From contig LGRX02035033.1 of assembly GCA_001247695.2 (NCBI GenBank), positions 1 through 32,489 on the forward strand: 32,489 nucleotides of DNA. Direction: 5' to 3'. Both the position numbers and the translations under genes were made by a program. Source of the DNA: Cymbomonas tetramitiformis (Eukaryota > Chlorophyta > Pyramimonadophyceae > Pyramimonadales > Pyramimonadaceae). This document shows, piece after piece, positions 19,801 through 27,464 of the stretch (its first letter is position 1; the number at the start of each line of letters is the position of its first letter). Below the pieces are notes generated by a model, which saw only the letters and a list, made by a program, of their open reading frames with translations, was not told where the DNA came from and did no database searches.

Positions 19801-22189
19801 AGGGGTGTTTTTTGGGGGCGTGGAGCCCAAACTGAGCGAGCTGGGCACCATTACCTCGCGGGTCGCTGACCTGTCATATTCACGGTGGGCCACGGAGTTC
19901 ATCACTGTGAAGACCATCAACGCCAACTTCGACGACGCGGGGCTGCACTATGAGGTGCCACTCCCCATGGGAATCGCGCGCCGCCGCCGAGACCATTCTC
20001 TAGCTCTCACGAATAAGGGGCCACCAGTGTTGTGTGAGCGGAGATTCCCGCGGTGACAGCTGCCTGCGAATTCGATCCAGCTTGGTCACGAGACCAATAG
20101 AGCGCCTATGGAGGTTATAACCTGAAGCGCACAGAACGCCCACACGGGTTATAGCCTAAAGCCCACAGAACACCAATGGAGATTACAGCCTTAAACCCAT
20201 AGAAGGCCCATGCGGGCCGTAGCGTGAGAGTCCTTCAGGTCGACGCACCAGATTGAAGGGCTCCGTGATCGAAGGGCTCCATGAGGAAGCTTGCTGCAGC
20301 ATTTTCCTCCTAATGATGCTACGTCCCGTCGATGCCTCAGATGTACATCGAGGAGTTCTATAAAGTGATGAGCTACGAGGACAGCACCGCGCAGCAAACC
20401 TGGGATCTGATCATGCTGGTCATCCTCGGCTTCGTCACGCGTGTGGTGGCCTACCTCGCGATGGTTCCGGACTGGCACCCGCAGATACCACGAATACGCT
20501 GGAAAGCTATGTGGCGAAGTGTGTGGCAGACGCGCCGTCATACTTCTATGCGCGGAAGAGGGAGCATGTTGGATGTTTGGTTCCACCACACCGGTTCTGG
20601 CAAGAGCTTCTTCCAGGTGCGGAGAGGGAAGGGCTGCGGGAGACTTGCGGGCAGCAGCGACTTGTAATAACCAGACTCCTCCTTGCGTGAGATGCGTTAG
20701 ATATGGTGCAGCTCTTAGATCCGCTCGTTCAATCCAGTTCATAAAACCTGAATTACAATTTATGATGCAGGAAAAGAAAATGACGCAGCTGGTGCAGTCG
20801 GAGGAGGACACATCCGAAACCAAAAGGAAAATGACGGCGCTGGTGCAGCCGGAGGAGGACACATCCAAAGCCAATGGCGATCGCGTTTCGGAGGATGAAG
20901 ATCGTGTGGCTGAGCCAGCACCAACCCGATCCGGGGGGCGGATGTCTGTATCCATCATGAAGCATTGCGCGGCGCTGCATACAGGCCCATCAGGGGGGTG
21001 CGTCTCTGCGAACCTTATACCCTTCTACATCACAACGGACTGGATCGTCGGCCCATCAGGGTTTCGTGAGCATGACTGTCTGCTCATGGAAGCTCTTCCT
21101 GACGGCCCATGATGCGATGCGAGCAATCGCAGCCTCAGCCAGTCAGTGTGCCCGAGATCGGATGCCAGCCTTGCCCTGCTTCGTACCTCGGGGAAGCGGG
21201 AGAAGGTGCGGAACTCGTGACATTGCGGTGACACGGTGCGTGAGGGTGTGGAGAGAAGATGGTGGAGACAGATGGTTTTGCGTTTTTGGATGAGTTGCGA
21301 AGCCGGAGGGAAAGGGAACTTCGAGGGAGACAGAATGCAGGGGGCTCGTGCAAGCCAGTCACAACACACTCCCTCCTGTCCCATGGAGATTTTGAGCAAT
21401 CACACCATTGTGCATATGTTGCGGTCTTTCCACAATGCGTTCCAGATCTCCGGCAGCCTCGGCTGTCTCCCAGATGGGGTGTCGGGAAGGAAGTGGTGGA
21501 AAGCCTTGCGTGAAGGCATGACGAGGAGTCCATGCTAACGTCCATTGGCACTCCGAAATGCCCGGCATAAAGTGGCGCTGAATTGAGCACGTAGGATGGC
21601 GTCTAAAGCTTCAGACTACACGGTGCTGAGGATGCCCAAAAAATATCAAACACAGAAATTCTGATGGCGCATGCCCTGAGCTGACCCCCGCTTTTGCTGC
21701 ATGCGCGTGAACGCTTTATCCAGATTGAGGCCATTGGTGTGCCGTGTTTGGTGATGTTCTTTCGCACTGCTGTTGTCCGCACTTCGATGGAAGCGATAGG
21801 GAAAGATGTTGATCAGTGGGGGTAGCTGCTTGCTCACGTCACACAGTAATGTGTCACCCTAATATCACTCGAACTTTGATTGTTTGTAAGTCCAAGAGGC
21901 TGGTGTGGACCTTGTTCCCAGGAACAATAAGGGACAGCGGGTTGCTGTGAATCCATTATTTGCGGGCCGAGTGCCAGTGTCAGATGTTCACCGAGCGAGT
22001 CTCGCTGAGAACAGCAAAAGCGCTCAACAAAGCCCGCCAAGCATCGAACTCCAGAAGTTTTATGAGGTTGTAAGATCAGAGAGCATGTCATCCACGACAC
22101 CAATTGCAGAAGCACATCTAGATACCGTTGACGTTATCCAGCAATTGCAGACATGTGGGGATACTACTGACAAAACTCAATCTGAATGA
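8986..22189 (+). CDS. ABCG-type ABC half-transporter with EF-hand linker (25-exon model)
   Basis: Proposed exons: 8986-9217, 9279-9346, 9529-9653, 9786-9865, 10330-10406, 10769-10861, 11412-11552, 11845-11990, 12639-12822, 13229-13297, 13403-13483, 14140-14289, 15936-15980, 16014-16121, 16287-16739, 16930-17134, 17307-17404, 17590-17721, 18316-18509, 18783-19024, 19291-19533, 19803-19954, 20341-20463, 20771-20997, 21922-22189. All introns are GT-AG and all phases agree. The total is 3,936 nt, ending in TGA. The order is signal peptide, Cys-rich ectodomain, helix, NBD, EF-hand linker, six-helix membrane domain, as in plant ABCG24/ABCG28 apart from the EF-hand. Such proteins dimerise and export lipids or small molecules using ATP; the substrate is unknown. 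Exon 16 carries in-frame stops from a telomere-repeat insertion. Least certain exons are 8 (start), 16, 18, 23 (end) and 24. Confidence 0.82.
11412..16121 (+). CDS. ABCG gene, exons 7-14: first TM helix and nucleotide-binding domain
   Basis: Exon 7 encodes a helix ([18 protein letters not shown], about residues 228-247) followed by a basic coiled segment. Exon 8 contributes the strand pair [13 protein letters not shown]. Exon 9 has Walker [10 protein letters not shown] (about 336-344) and ends at the Q-loop Gln (GFVPQ). Exon 10 continues [14 protein letters not shown]. Exon 12 has the ABC signature ISGGQKKR and Walker [12 protein letters not shown]. Exon 13 is a 45-nt exon for the helix before the H-loop, and exon 14 has VIHQP with the switch His. 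All ATPase motifs are intact. Confidence 0.9.
11991..12638 (+). repeat. Intron 8 minisatellite, ~35-bp unit
   Basis: About ten head-to-tail copies of a ~35-bp unit with core ggcctctgacaggcagggtg span 12185-12490, with a few truncated copies. Minus-strand open frames across it (MHPACQRP type) are products of the repeat. Each unit contains tctgacag, which resembles a 3' splice site. Confidence 0.85.
12823..13228 (+). repeat. Intron 9 minisatellite, ~43-bp unit
   Basis: About five copies of a 43-44-bp unit (tgcccatgcgcagcgtcagg, then gcctatctgcggtgagcgca) lie at about 12936-13165. The first units contain cggtgagc, a good 5' splice-site match. Later units read ggtcagc and lose it. Confidence 0.85.
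14290..15935 (+). repeat. Intron 12 minisatellite, ~100-bp unit, in a 1.6-kb intron
   Basis: Five near-identical units of about 100-120 bp at about 14350-14890 contain cctcccgcagattctgaggc and cgcctagaggcgccagctct. One junction repeats a small piece, ggtgccccggccagtag. The cccgcag|att in each unit mimics the acceptor of exon 12 (ggcag|att). The remainder of the intron (14890-15935) shows no clear feature. Confidence 0.85.
16287..16739 (+). CDS. ABCG gene, exon 15: end of NBD and cytosolic linker
   Basis: The largest exon, 151 codons with phase 0 on both sides, acceptor gggcag and donor gtacgtg. It begins [26 protein letters not shown], matching the conserved ABCG stretch in which the NBD closes with NPADYxxDIL. 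The rest is a charged, low-conservation linker. The direct repeat aaccctacacaat occurs twice in the following intron (about 16860-16888). Confidence 0.85.
16930..17134 (+). CDS. ABCG gene, exon 16, interrupted by a telomere-repeat insertion
   Basis: Acceptor gcttcag and donor gaggtgtag give a phase-0 entry and phase-1 exit, exactly what exons 15 and 17 need. The frame reads [13 protein letters not shown], a helix like the first helix of an EF-hand. The segment 16979-17019 is repeated at 17042-17082 with one mismatch, and CCCTAAA-type repeats fill the gap. The net insertion is 63 nt. It keeps frame but brings TAA at 17020-17022 and another at 17041-17043. Either this allele is broken, or splicing now enters after the insert. 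Confidence 0.55.
17017..17044. repeat. Interstitial telomere-type repeat, four units
   Basis: Four 7-mers: CCCTAAA, CCCTAAA, CCCCAAA, CCCTAAA. This is the plant-type telomere sequence in reverse complement. It is flanked by a ~40-bp direct duplication of exon sequence (16979-17019 and 17042-17082). Confidence 0.92.
17307..17404 (+). CDS. ABCG gene, exon 17: canonical EF-hand
   Basis: Acceptor gatgtag, donor gcag|gtattc, entry phase 1 and exit phase 0. The loop is [12 protein letters not shown]: acidic at positions 1, 3, 5, 9 and 12, Gly at 6, Ile at 8. That is a complete calcium-binding EF-hand. The flanking helices are [10 protein letters not shown] and FIEYVNRLQ. It lies in the cytosolic linker between the NBD and membrane domain, where it could sense calcium and alter ATPase coupling. 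That role is inference. Confidence 0.85.
17590..18509 (+). CDS. ABCG gene, exons 18-19: linker to membrane domain
   Basis: Exon 18 (17590-17721) is Ser/Arg-rich and ends [14 protein letters not shown], a possible amphipathic helix; its identity rests on phase and splice sites only. Exon 19 (18316-18509) encodes [13 protein letters not shown] and [14 protein letters not shown], charged helices typical of the segment just before the first ABCG membrane helix. The intron between them contains a minisatellite. Confidence 0.6.
17722..18315 (+). repeat. Intron 18 minisatellite, ~40-bp unit
   Basis: About seven tight copies of tggcaaaccctgtagcgggc plus aagtgacccatgcatggcc span 17935-18180. One copy is shortened. 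More diverged copies (cctgtaacg, gtggtccacg) lie upstream at 17790-17930. The minus-strand reading frame across it is a repeat artefact. Confidence 0.87.
18539..18575. repeat. Strong G/C-run hairpin in intron 19
   Basis: agccccccctccacca and tggtggggaggggggct are inverted repeats separated by about five bases, with a two-base bulge. The hairpin starts about 30 bases after the proposed 5' splice site. The G-run arm is on the plus strand. Confidence 0.75.
18783..20463 (+). CDS. ABCG gene, exons 20-23: six-helix membrane domain
   Basis: Exon 20 starts at a phase-matching acceptor (ggcgcag) and encodes helix 1 ([19 protein letters not shown]) and helix 2 ([18 protein letters not shown]), followed by RHREQAS. 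Exon 21 joins through a Gly codon to [13 protein letters not shown], matching the ABCG motif in which SG is followed by a LAYFLGK-like segment. It then encodes three helices ([33 protein letters not shown], and the start of the fifth). Exon 22 completes GVFFGGVEP and the Trp-containing reentry-like segment YSRWATEF. Exon 23 encodes the last helix [19 protein letters not shown]. This is the ABC2-type permease domain. Confidence 0.85.
19955..20340 (+). repeat. Intron 22 with imperfect ~45-bp triplication
   Basis: Between about 20100 and 20220 three diverged units share ggttataacctgaag, cacagaacgcc-like cores (ggttatagcctaaagcccac; gattacagccttaaacccat). Confidence 0.6.
20771..22189 (+). CDS. 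ABCG gene, exons 24-25: cytosolic tail
   Basis: Exon 24 (20771-20997) follows acceptor gatgcag and contains a 17-residue duplication ([17 protein letters not shown] and [14 protein letters not shown]), acidic and Lys-rich. Exon 25 (21922-22189) joins in the matching phase and reads [12 protein letters not shown], then a polar tail ending at TGA 22187-22189. Transmembrane segments are absent. The tail extends well beyond the usual ABCG end, which normally lies just after helix 6. It is the least supported part of the model. The 924-bp intron 20998-21921 holds nothing else I recognise. Confidence 0.5.
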
Positions 22190-22243
22190 AGTTTGATGCT
22201 TCATGGCTGATGCCCCCTTATGTATATGTGAAAAGTTGTAGAA

Positions 22244-22248
22244 TGTAA
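22244..22248 (+). promoter_or_regulatory. TGTAA polyadenylation-type element
   Basis: TGTAA lies 55 nt after the stop, and again at 22286-22290. TGTAA is the usual poly(A) signal of chlorophyte green algae, and AATAAA is absent nearby. The motif is short, so this is supportive rather than decisive. Confidence 0.4.
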
Positions 22249-22857
22249 CATGTGGAATGGTGTTTACTGGATGTATACTATAAAATGTAAGTCATGAAAT
22301 TACCATGCCGCTGAAGGCATCACAAGGGATACAATACACTTCTGCAATCCAGTGGTTTCACGTTGCACACCATTGTGCCTCGCGATCATACTCGATGAAT
22401 TGTGTGCAGAAGTCTCACGTCACAAACTATCGCACATTTCGTTAGGGCAGATCGATTTGTCAAGACCGGATCGGAACGGCTCCTCGATGTAAGCTGTCAA
22501 TTACAAATTTCGGATTGATTTTAACCATTATTCAACAATTTTGACCACATGCTGTAGAGTTAACTATCATAGGAATTTGGGGGTTAGGGGCATGCATCTG
22601 TCCGCGTTAACCAATCAGCAATTGGGGGTGCATTGGAACTTCATCTATCCGGGGAGCCAATTCAGCAATTCTACCCCACGGCTTTCTAAGCCAGTCAATG
22701 TGATCCTAGGTTGAGCATTTTGTAATATCAGTTTCCATAATCGATAATCGAAATCCATATCGACTACGGAATTTTAAAATGAGAATCGATATATACTGAT
22801 TTTCTTCGATTGGTCATCATCGTTCGATTCTGATTCACCCCTCGTAATCGATCGATT
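22249..22857. other. AT-rich intergenic region
   Basis: No gene is seen. The last 120 bases (22738-22858) are dense in ATCGAT/TCGAT (at least seven occurrences) and run right up to the truncated edge of the chromovirus. Confidence 0.5.
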
Positions 22858-23500
22858 GTGTTATTCCGAGAAATGCGCATGCTGAGCTGTGACGTCGCTG
22901 AGAACCAGGAGGACTGGGACCTCTGGGTGACACCTGTGGAGTACGCTATCAATGACTCCACGTCAGCGGCAACTGGGTTCTCCCCCTTTGAGCTGGTGTA
23001 CGGACACGCTCCGGCGACGCAGTTGGACTTCTTCATGGACGCAGCTCTGGAAGGCGGGTCGAGGAAAAGGAAAGGAGGACGTGTGGCAGCGGACAAGAGG
23101 GGAACGGCGCACGAGTTGGCGAAGCAGTTTGCGCGCCAATTACAGGCAGCGCGGGTGAACTTACATATGGTCCAGCAGCGCATGATAGAGCAGTTCGACG
23201 CGCGACACAGGCTGCAGCAAATGAAGGTGAATGATCAAGTGTGGGTGGACGGGCAGCACTTGACACTTCCTGGTGACCGACGGCCGATAGAAGCCGAAGC
23301 TGCGTAAGCTCAGGCATTGTACAGTGACAGGCAGCAGGAGCTTCCGGAGCAGGACCGGGGAGCTCCGTCCGCATACATATTGGAGTTGCCAGTACACTGG
23401 AAGGTGCACGATGTGTTTACAGCTGACCGCCTCACCCATGTGCAGTCTGGAGCCAGACACTTCGTAGGCAGGCAGGAGGAGATGGCGCCGCGCCGCCGCC
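22858..23500 (+). pseudogene. Chromovirus integrase, C-terminal remnant
   Basis: The frame at 22858 reads WDLWVTPVEYAINDSTSAAT, then GFSPFELVYG. This is the well-known gypsy integrase stretch (WxxxLxxxEFAYNxSxxxxTGxSPFxxxYG) beyond the DDE core. A helical zone and KVNDQVWV follow. An in-frame TAA at 23305-23307 and a local shift of frame disrupt the GPY/F-like region; residues like KPKLRKLR appear in frame 2. The original frame resumes with YILELPVHWKVHDVFTADRL, matching the integrase tail (YxLxLPxxxxxHxVFHVSxL). It is clearly decayed. Confidence 0.85.
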
Positions 23501-23504
23501 TGTC

Positions 23505-23760
23505 ATGGTTGTGGGTCAGAGGGAGCGCGAGGTGGAGCGCATCATCAGTTCCCGATTCAGGAAGCTGGGTGGTAAGGCTGGCGGCACAGTGCAAGAGTGG
23601 TTGACGAAGTGGAAGGGACTACCACACAGCCACAGCCAGTGGAAAACCAGGGAGGATCTCGAAGGCAAGGGAGGTAGACTGGAGCCACTGAGAGTTTTTG
23701 AGGCTGACGAGGAGAGGCGAAGGAGGGCTCCGGAAAAGAGGCGAAGGGAGACACACAAGG
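23505..23760 (+). pseudogene. Chromodomain of the chromovirus
   Basis: The sequence REREVERIISSRF, then QEWLTKWKGLPHSHSQW and REDL, matches the chromodomain consensus (VExIL...YLVKWKGxxxxxxxWEPxxNL). It follows the integrase tail in a different frame (frame 3 versus frame 1), so a frameshift lies between about 23440 and 23505. A strongly basic and acidic linker (EERRRRAPEKRRRE) follows. In chromoviruses this domain reads histone marks and steers integration. Here the same frame continues into the methyltransferase. Confidence 0.85.
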
Positions 23761-23849
23761 GACAGGAGGAACGGAGAGCGCAGCTGATGGCGATAGGACC
23801 TCCAACCCCGACAGTCTACTACAGCAGTAGTCAGAGTCGAGCTTACCAG

Positions 23850-24545
23850 CCCCATCTCTCGAGAGTGGAGACCCCAGTGAGGATCCTGGTGCTGTTCTGT
23901 GGTACTGGATCGGTGGAGCAGCAGTTCTAGAGGCAGTTCAGGGACTGCGAGGTGGTGACAGTGGATATCCTGCCGAAGTGGCAAGCAACATGCACGGAGG
24001 ACATGCTGCACGGGAACTACAAGCTGTGCCCGCGGCATTACTTCGACGTCGTCTGCGCCAGTCCACCCTGCAAGGAATACTGCAAGGAGAAGACTAGAGG
24101 TGCACCAGATCTGGAGCTAGCGGACCGGCGCGTGCAGCGTACCAGGGCGATCATCGAGTATTACGACCCTGCGAACGTTTTCATCGAGAACCCAGCGGGC
24201 GACGCGCTGCGGGGTTTGCATACTCGTGTTGTGATAAAAGGTCTGCCAGAGCCACTGCTTACCACTTACTGTAAGTACGGTACTCCGTATATGAAGTCCA
24301 CTCATATATGGACCAACGCGGCACCTTCGGTGCCCTTGTTGCAGTGTACCTAAGCCACCCCATGCCCTGCACGAGCTACCTTGGGAAAACACGAGAACAC
24401 CGCTCAGGAGGGGATCTCAACGGCCAACACCCGCGGTATGGGTTCAGCTCAAGCTGTGTACGCGATACCTCGCGTGTTGCTTCACCATTTGTTCTGCGAA
24501 CTGAATCTTGGCGAACGCATGAAAGAGAGAACGCGCTCGCAGTGA
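23850..24545 (+). pseudogene. C5-type DNA (cytosine) methyltransferase domain, fused after chromodomain
   Basis: All in frame 3, in order: SAM-binding motif I (ILVLFCGTGSVEQQF, 23883-23927), an acidic motif VDILPKW, and catalytic motif DVVCASPPCKEY with the nucleophile Cys at 24069-24071. Then come RAIIEYYDPANVFIENPAG (ENP as motif VI, 24186-24194) and YCKYGTPYMKSTHIWTN (motif VIII-like). After a stop, HENTAQEGIS and QAVYAIPRVLLHHL follow, a plausible C-terminal end. Stops are TAG 23928-23930 and TAA 24351-24353, with the natural end perhaps TGA 24543. All key motifs survive, so loss of function is recent. It would be expected to methylate cytosine in DNA. About 230 residues leaves little room for a target-recognition domain. 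Confidence 0.85.
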
Positions 24546-24660
24546 TGGACCTAATATCGGGGCTGACGGCACGGACGGACGAGCACGAGTCCGAGATCCA
24601 AGATACTGAGCCGAACTAGTCTCAGGGCGTAATGGCCCCTGAAGACCTGCGATCTGGGGG

Positions 24661-24929
24661 AGTACCATGGCTATCAAACTGTCTGAGCGTTGGCAGCGTG
24701 AGACGGTGAGGAGCTTTCGGGAAAATCTAGCAAGCAGAAGGGGACCCAGGCCCGAGAACTGAGGGGCACGGAACCCGAAAATCGAGAGCTTAGTAGCTCA
24801 ACTCTTATCACAAGTGCATGCTTACCTTCCGGACAATGTACATAAGGACAGGGCAGTCTAGCGAGGACGTAGATAGGGACATGAGAATACAATTCTAAAC
24901 TTTATATAACACGAAAAGTGAATAAAAAG
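24661..24929. other. Possible 3' LTR zone of the chromovirus
   Basis: Non-coding sequence after the purine run at 24654-24662. If the element has a 3' LTR it should begin here. No partner copy exists in the window, and no clear TG start directly follows the tract. I see no other gene. Confidence 0.25.
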
Positions 24930-25178
24930 TTCAGGCCCTGAAAAAGAAGTTCAGGGGGGTTCTTAAGAGTGTGAATTCCAAATTTTCAGGCCCTGAACTT
25001 TTGTGGAAAACGTATATTAACCATGAGGTTTTTTCTAAGGTGTATAACTAGCCTAGTATAAAACAAGATCAGACCTTGAAAGTCATTTTCAGGGCCTGAA
25101 AATGGTTTAGGCCCTGAAAAATATTTTCAGGCCCTGAAAATATTTTTCAGGGGGTAAATTTTCAGGGCCTGAAAATTT
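24930..25178. repeat. Cluster of TTCAGGSCCTGAA palindromes
   Basis: Full 13-bp motifs lie at 24930-24942, 24985-24997, 25088-25100, 25126-25138 and 25161-25173. Half or degenerate copies are at 24949-24958, 25106-25118 and 25145-25152. Several extend: 25084-25104 (21 bp), 25156-25178 (23 bp), and 25112-25152, a perfect 41-bp palindrome around one central base. Between them the DNA is AT-rich and non-coding. Confidence 0.93.
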
Positions 25179-25179
25179 C

Positions 25180-25528
25180 AATCGTAAGTAGCCCCCCATC
25201 TGCCGGATTTACTCCTGGAGGGGAACCAGGAGAGCCTCAGTTCTTGCCACATCATCATATATATGATCATTCAGAGGAGAAATCTTGGATTGCTCAGAAG
25301 ATAGATCAGATTTGATTGGCAGCTGCAGTCCGAGGGCTGTATGACATGACAGATATCGAGACTGCTGAATATGAAGTGACTGGCCATGTGGCATTCGAAT
25401 CCGAGGTGAGCCGAGGGAATTCGAGTCGGCAAGTTACTACTAAAAGAGCTGGGCAAGATCTCACATCAGCTTTTGAATTAGTTACAAGTAAGCACCCAAC
25501 CTCTGGTTGCTAGTAACTCCGGCTCAGT
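25180..25528. other. No recognised gene
   Basis: A 65-codon open frame (25316-25513) has no recognisable similarity and begins at a non-ATG or weak site. I do not call it a gene. Confidence 0.4.
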
Positions 25529-25564
25529 AAGATTTACCGATATTTCCGAATATCGGTAAATCTT
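25529..25564. repeat. Perfect 16-bp-arm hairpin with TCCG loop
   Basis: AAGATTTACCGATATT (25529-25544), loop TCCG, then the exact reverse complement (25549-25564). It lies upstream of the decayed Gag gene and may sit in that element's LTR, in parallel with the palindrome in the element 2 LTR. Confidence 0.9.
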
Positions 25565-26174
25565 GGGATCCCTTGCATCTCAACCGAGTGCTATTAGAGC
25601 ATTCCCAGTAAGCTTGCTTACACCAGTGTGATCCAGTCTTAGGACGCATACCCAACCGAAAATATCGACTACACGCTTTACCGTTTTGATCCTGAAACCC
25701 CTATCCTAGGTTTTAACAGGTTATATAGTTATATCACTACCCAGTCATATATCTAGCAGGTTTGGCCTCACTTTACGCTTTCGTTAGCCACTGCGAGATT
25801 GCCACTATGAGTGGCTAAGTCCGGACGCTTGAGATGGAGTGAGGCGTTCCGTTCGTGAGAGCGCCGACGGTGACGGGTATGGCCTAATTGTTAATGGGTT
25901 GATTTAGAGTGCGCCGTGGTGCCTTGAGACGCATGTTTAAACGGGATTTAACGTCGGACTGGTTTACGCTTACTGGTTGGATCCCACACCGTTACGTTTA
26001 GGCTGCCTCTGCCACACGACTTCCTTGACTTCTGCGATTTCTTTCGGCTGCTGTATCGACGACCCTACGCGTTTCTTGGCCACCCCTCACTGCCATCCCT
26101 CTCGCTTCCACTGCCTCACTCCGCCCCGTCAGTCCTTCCTCACGATGATTGCTTTTACCAGATCGACCTCTAGC
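25565..26174. other. Probable leader/LTR region of the decayed element
   Basis: Nested inverted repeats occur: gcctcact near 25766 pairs with agtgaggc near 25837, enclosing ttagccact/agtggctaa (about 25793-25820). At 25713 the sequence aaca|GGTTAT resembles the LTR-end plus primer-site junction of elements 1 and 2, but weakly. A small palindrome gtaagcttgcttac lies at 25608-25621. No gene is seen. Confidence 0.35.
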
Positions 26175-26770
26175 ATGGCGTCACGCCGTCGCGCGTTAGC
26201 AACAATTTTTTATTCAGCGGCGGCACGACATGCCAACACGCCGCACACGCCTTTGGCGCCCACGCCGGCTGCCAATTCAGCGGGGGCTACATTATTTTCT
26301 TGCAGCTGTCCGCATCCTTCAGCGAGAACATTTCGACGTCAAGGTCTACAAGACCGTCCAGCGCAAGTTGTTCGAGTCCAAAGAAGACAGATTTCCTGGG
26401 AACGAGTCTCGTGCGAGCCTCCGCGATCTTCACCGGACTGGACCAGGTGTCCGCGCTGTAGACTTCATTTGTCACTGAGGACACTGGCTTTGCTGTCCTG
26501 TTCACGCTGGAGGACGCGACCTTGCCAGTTCGAGTGGCAGCGAACGAACTATTGTTCTCCACGCGCGAGCTGCTGGTTCACCCGACGTCGCCAGTGTCAG
26601 CAGACTGGATGGATTGGTCGAACTCCGCTTTCCCGTCGGACGGAAAGCGGGTTCTGTTGGAATTCGTACGCCGCATGCTGTCCTCCGATGCGCCCTTTCA
26701 GGGGCAGCCCGACATGCTAGAGGTTCGCGTTCTCGCGAACGTGGATCCCCATGATGCTATTGTCTACGAT
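26175..26770 (+). pseudogene. Decayed Gag gene related to element 2
   Basis: Three frames together follow the element 2 Gag N-terminus. From ATG 26175, RRRALATIF corresponds to ARKLATIF. Then, in frame 1, FDVKVYKTVQRKL and FPGNESRASL correspond to FDVQCAKTAATKV and FHGNESSASD. Then, in frame 2 (26490-26757), VAANELLFS, FPSDGKRVLLEFVRRML and DMLEVRVL correspond to TAANELLYS, VPADGKRATLEVVRML and ELLDVRI. It stops being alignable at about 26770, where another repeat begins. At least two frameshifts show it is dead. It sits in the opposite orientation to element 2. Confidence 0.75.
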
Positions 26771-26779
26771 TCTACTAAT

Positions 26780-26998
26780 TTAGGGCGGGTTAACAATACC
26801 TAAGTGCGATATTCGAGCACTCTAATATCATTAATAATTCGAGATGTCGCATAAAACCCGTGCTTGGCAATGTTTACCGTAGTTAGTTTTGTGTGTGGAA
26901 ACTTTAATTTCTGCTACTTTGATGGGTACGCCGGGCTAAAAATGACGTTCAAAGTTAGGGCGGGTTGGCCCAAATTTTACGGCGGGTTAACCCCTAAC
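26780..26998. mobile_element. Possible MITE truncating the decayed Gag
   Basis: The segment begins ttagggcgggttaac and ends gttaacccctaa, inverted TTAGGG-type ends. Two more copies of the GGGCGGGTT core lie at about 26958 and 26981. It is about 220 bp and non-coding. I could not identify a target duplication. Confidence 0.35.
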
Positions 26999-27194
26999 TT
27001 CATTTATTGTTGCTCTGCGTAGGCTACGTGTTGATCCCAAGGCACTAAGTGACAATATTTTAAGGAAGTTGTATATGGTGTGACCTTAAGTTTCGATCTA
27101 GAGCACTTCCCTATCGGTATAGACCAATCCTCAGCCCAACGTGTCTGGAGTTCTGCCAACTTTCTCACTCACGTAACGAAAATCCTGTATGTTC

Positions 27195-27415
27195 CTTGAA
27201 TTCAAAGCATATATAGGATTTTCAAGGATATTTCAAGGGATATATCGTGATATATCGTGATATATAGGGGTATACAGGATTTCAAGGATACGTTCAAGGA
27301 TTCTAATAGCTTTCAGGAACTTTAAGGATTTTCAAGGATATTTTCAAGGATTCTAATATTTTCAGGGACTTACGTATAAGCATTCTCAACGATTTCAGTC
27401 AACGAAGTTCAAGGA
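27195..27415. repeat. Cluster of short TTCAAGGAT repeats
   Basis: Eight or nine dispersed copies of ttcaaggat or close variants lie in about 220 bp, mixed with a tatatcgtga tandem (27240-27262). No coding potential. Confidence 0.7.
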
Positions 27416-27464
27416 TAATACAGGAGACTCAATGTACTAGGGTACATCACGAGTCAGTACGAGA

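Larger units (their letters stand above)
22858..24660 (+). mobile_element. 5'-truncated Ty3/gypsy chromovirus carrying a DNA methyltransferase
   Basis: From left to right are the post-catalytic end of integrase, the integrase C-terminal region, a chromodomain and a C5-type DNA methyltransferase. The left break falls just after the integrase catalytic Glu region, so protease, reverse transcriptase, RNase H and the integrase active site are missing. A purine run (ctgggggag, 24654-24662) beyond the coding part may be the polypurine tract before a 3' LTR. I cannot confirm the LTR because no second copy is in the window. Confidence 0.8.

Noticed and set aside
25760..25845. A tRNA or other folded RNA gene in the nested inverted repeats
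   Set aside because: The two nested stems do not make a cloverleaf, and no conserved tRNA box A or box B is present.
25977..26720. 247-codon frame as an intact gene
   Set aside because: Only a short part of this frame matches the Gag family. The similarity moves to two other frames, so it is a decayed copy.
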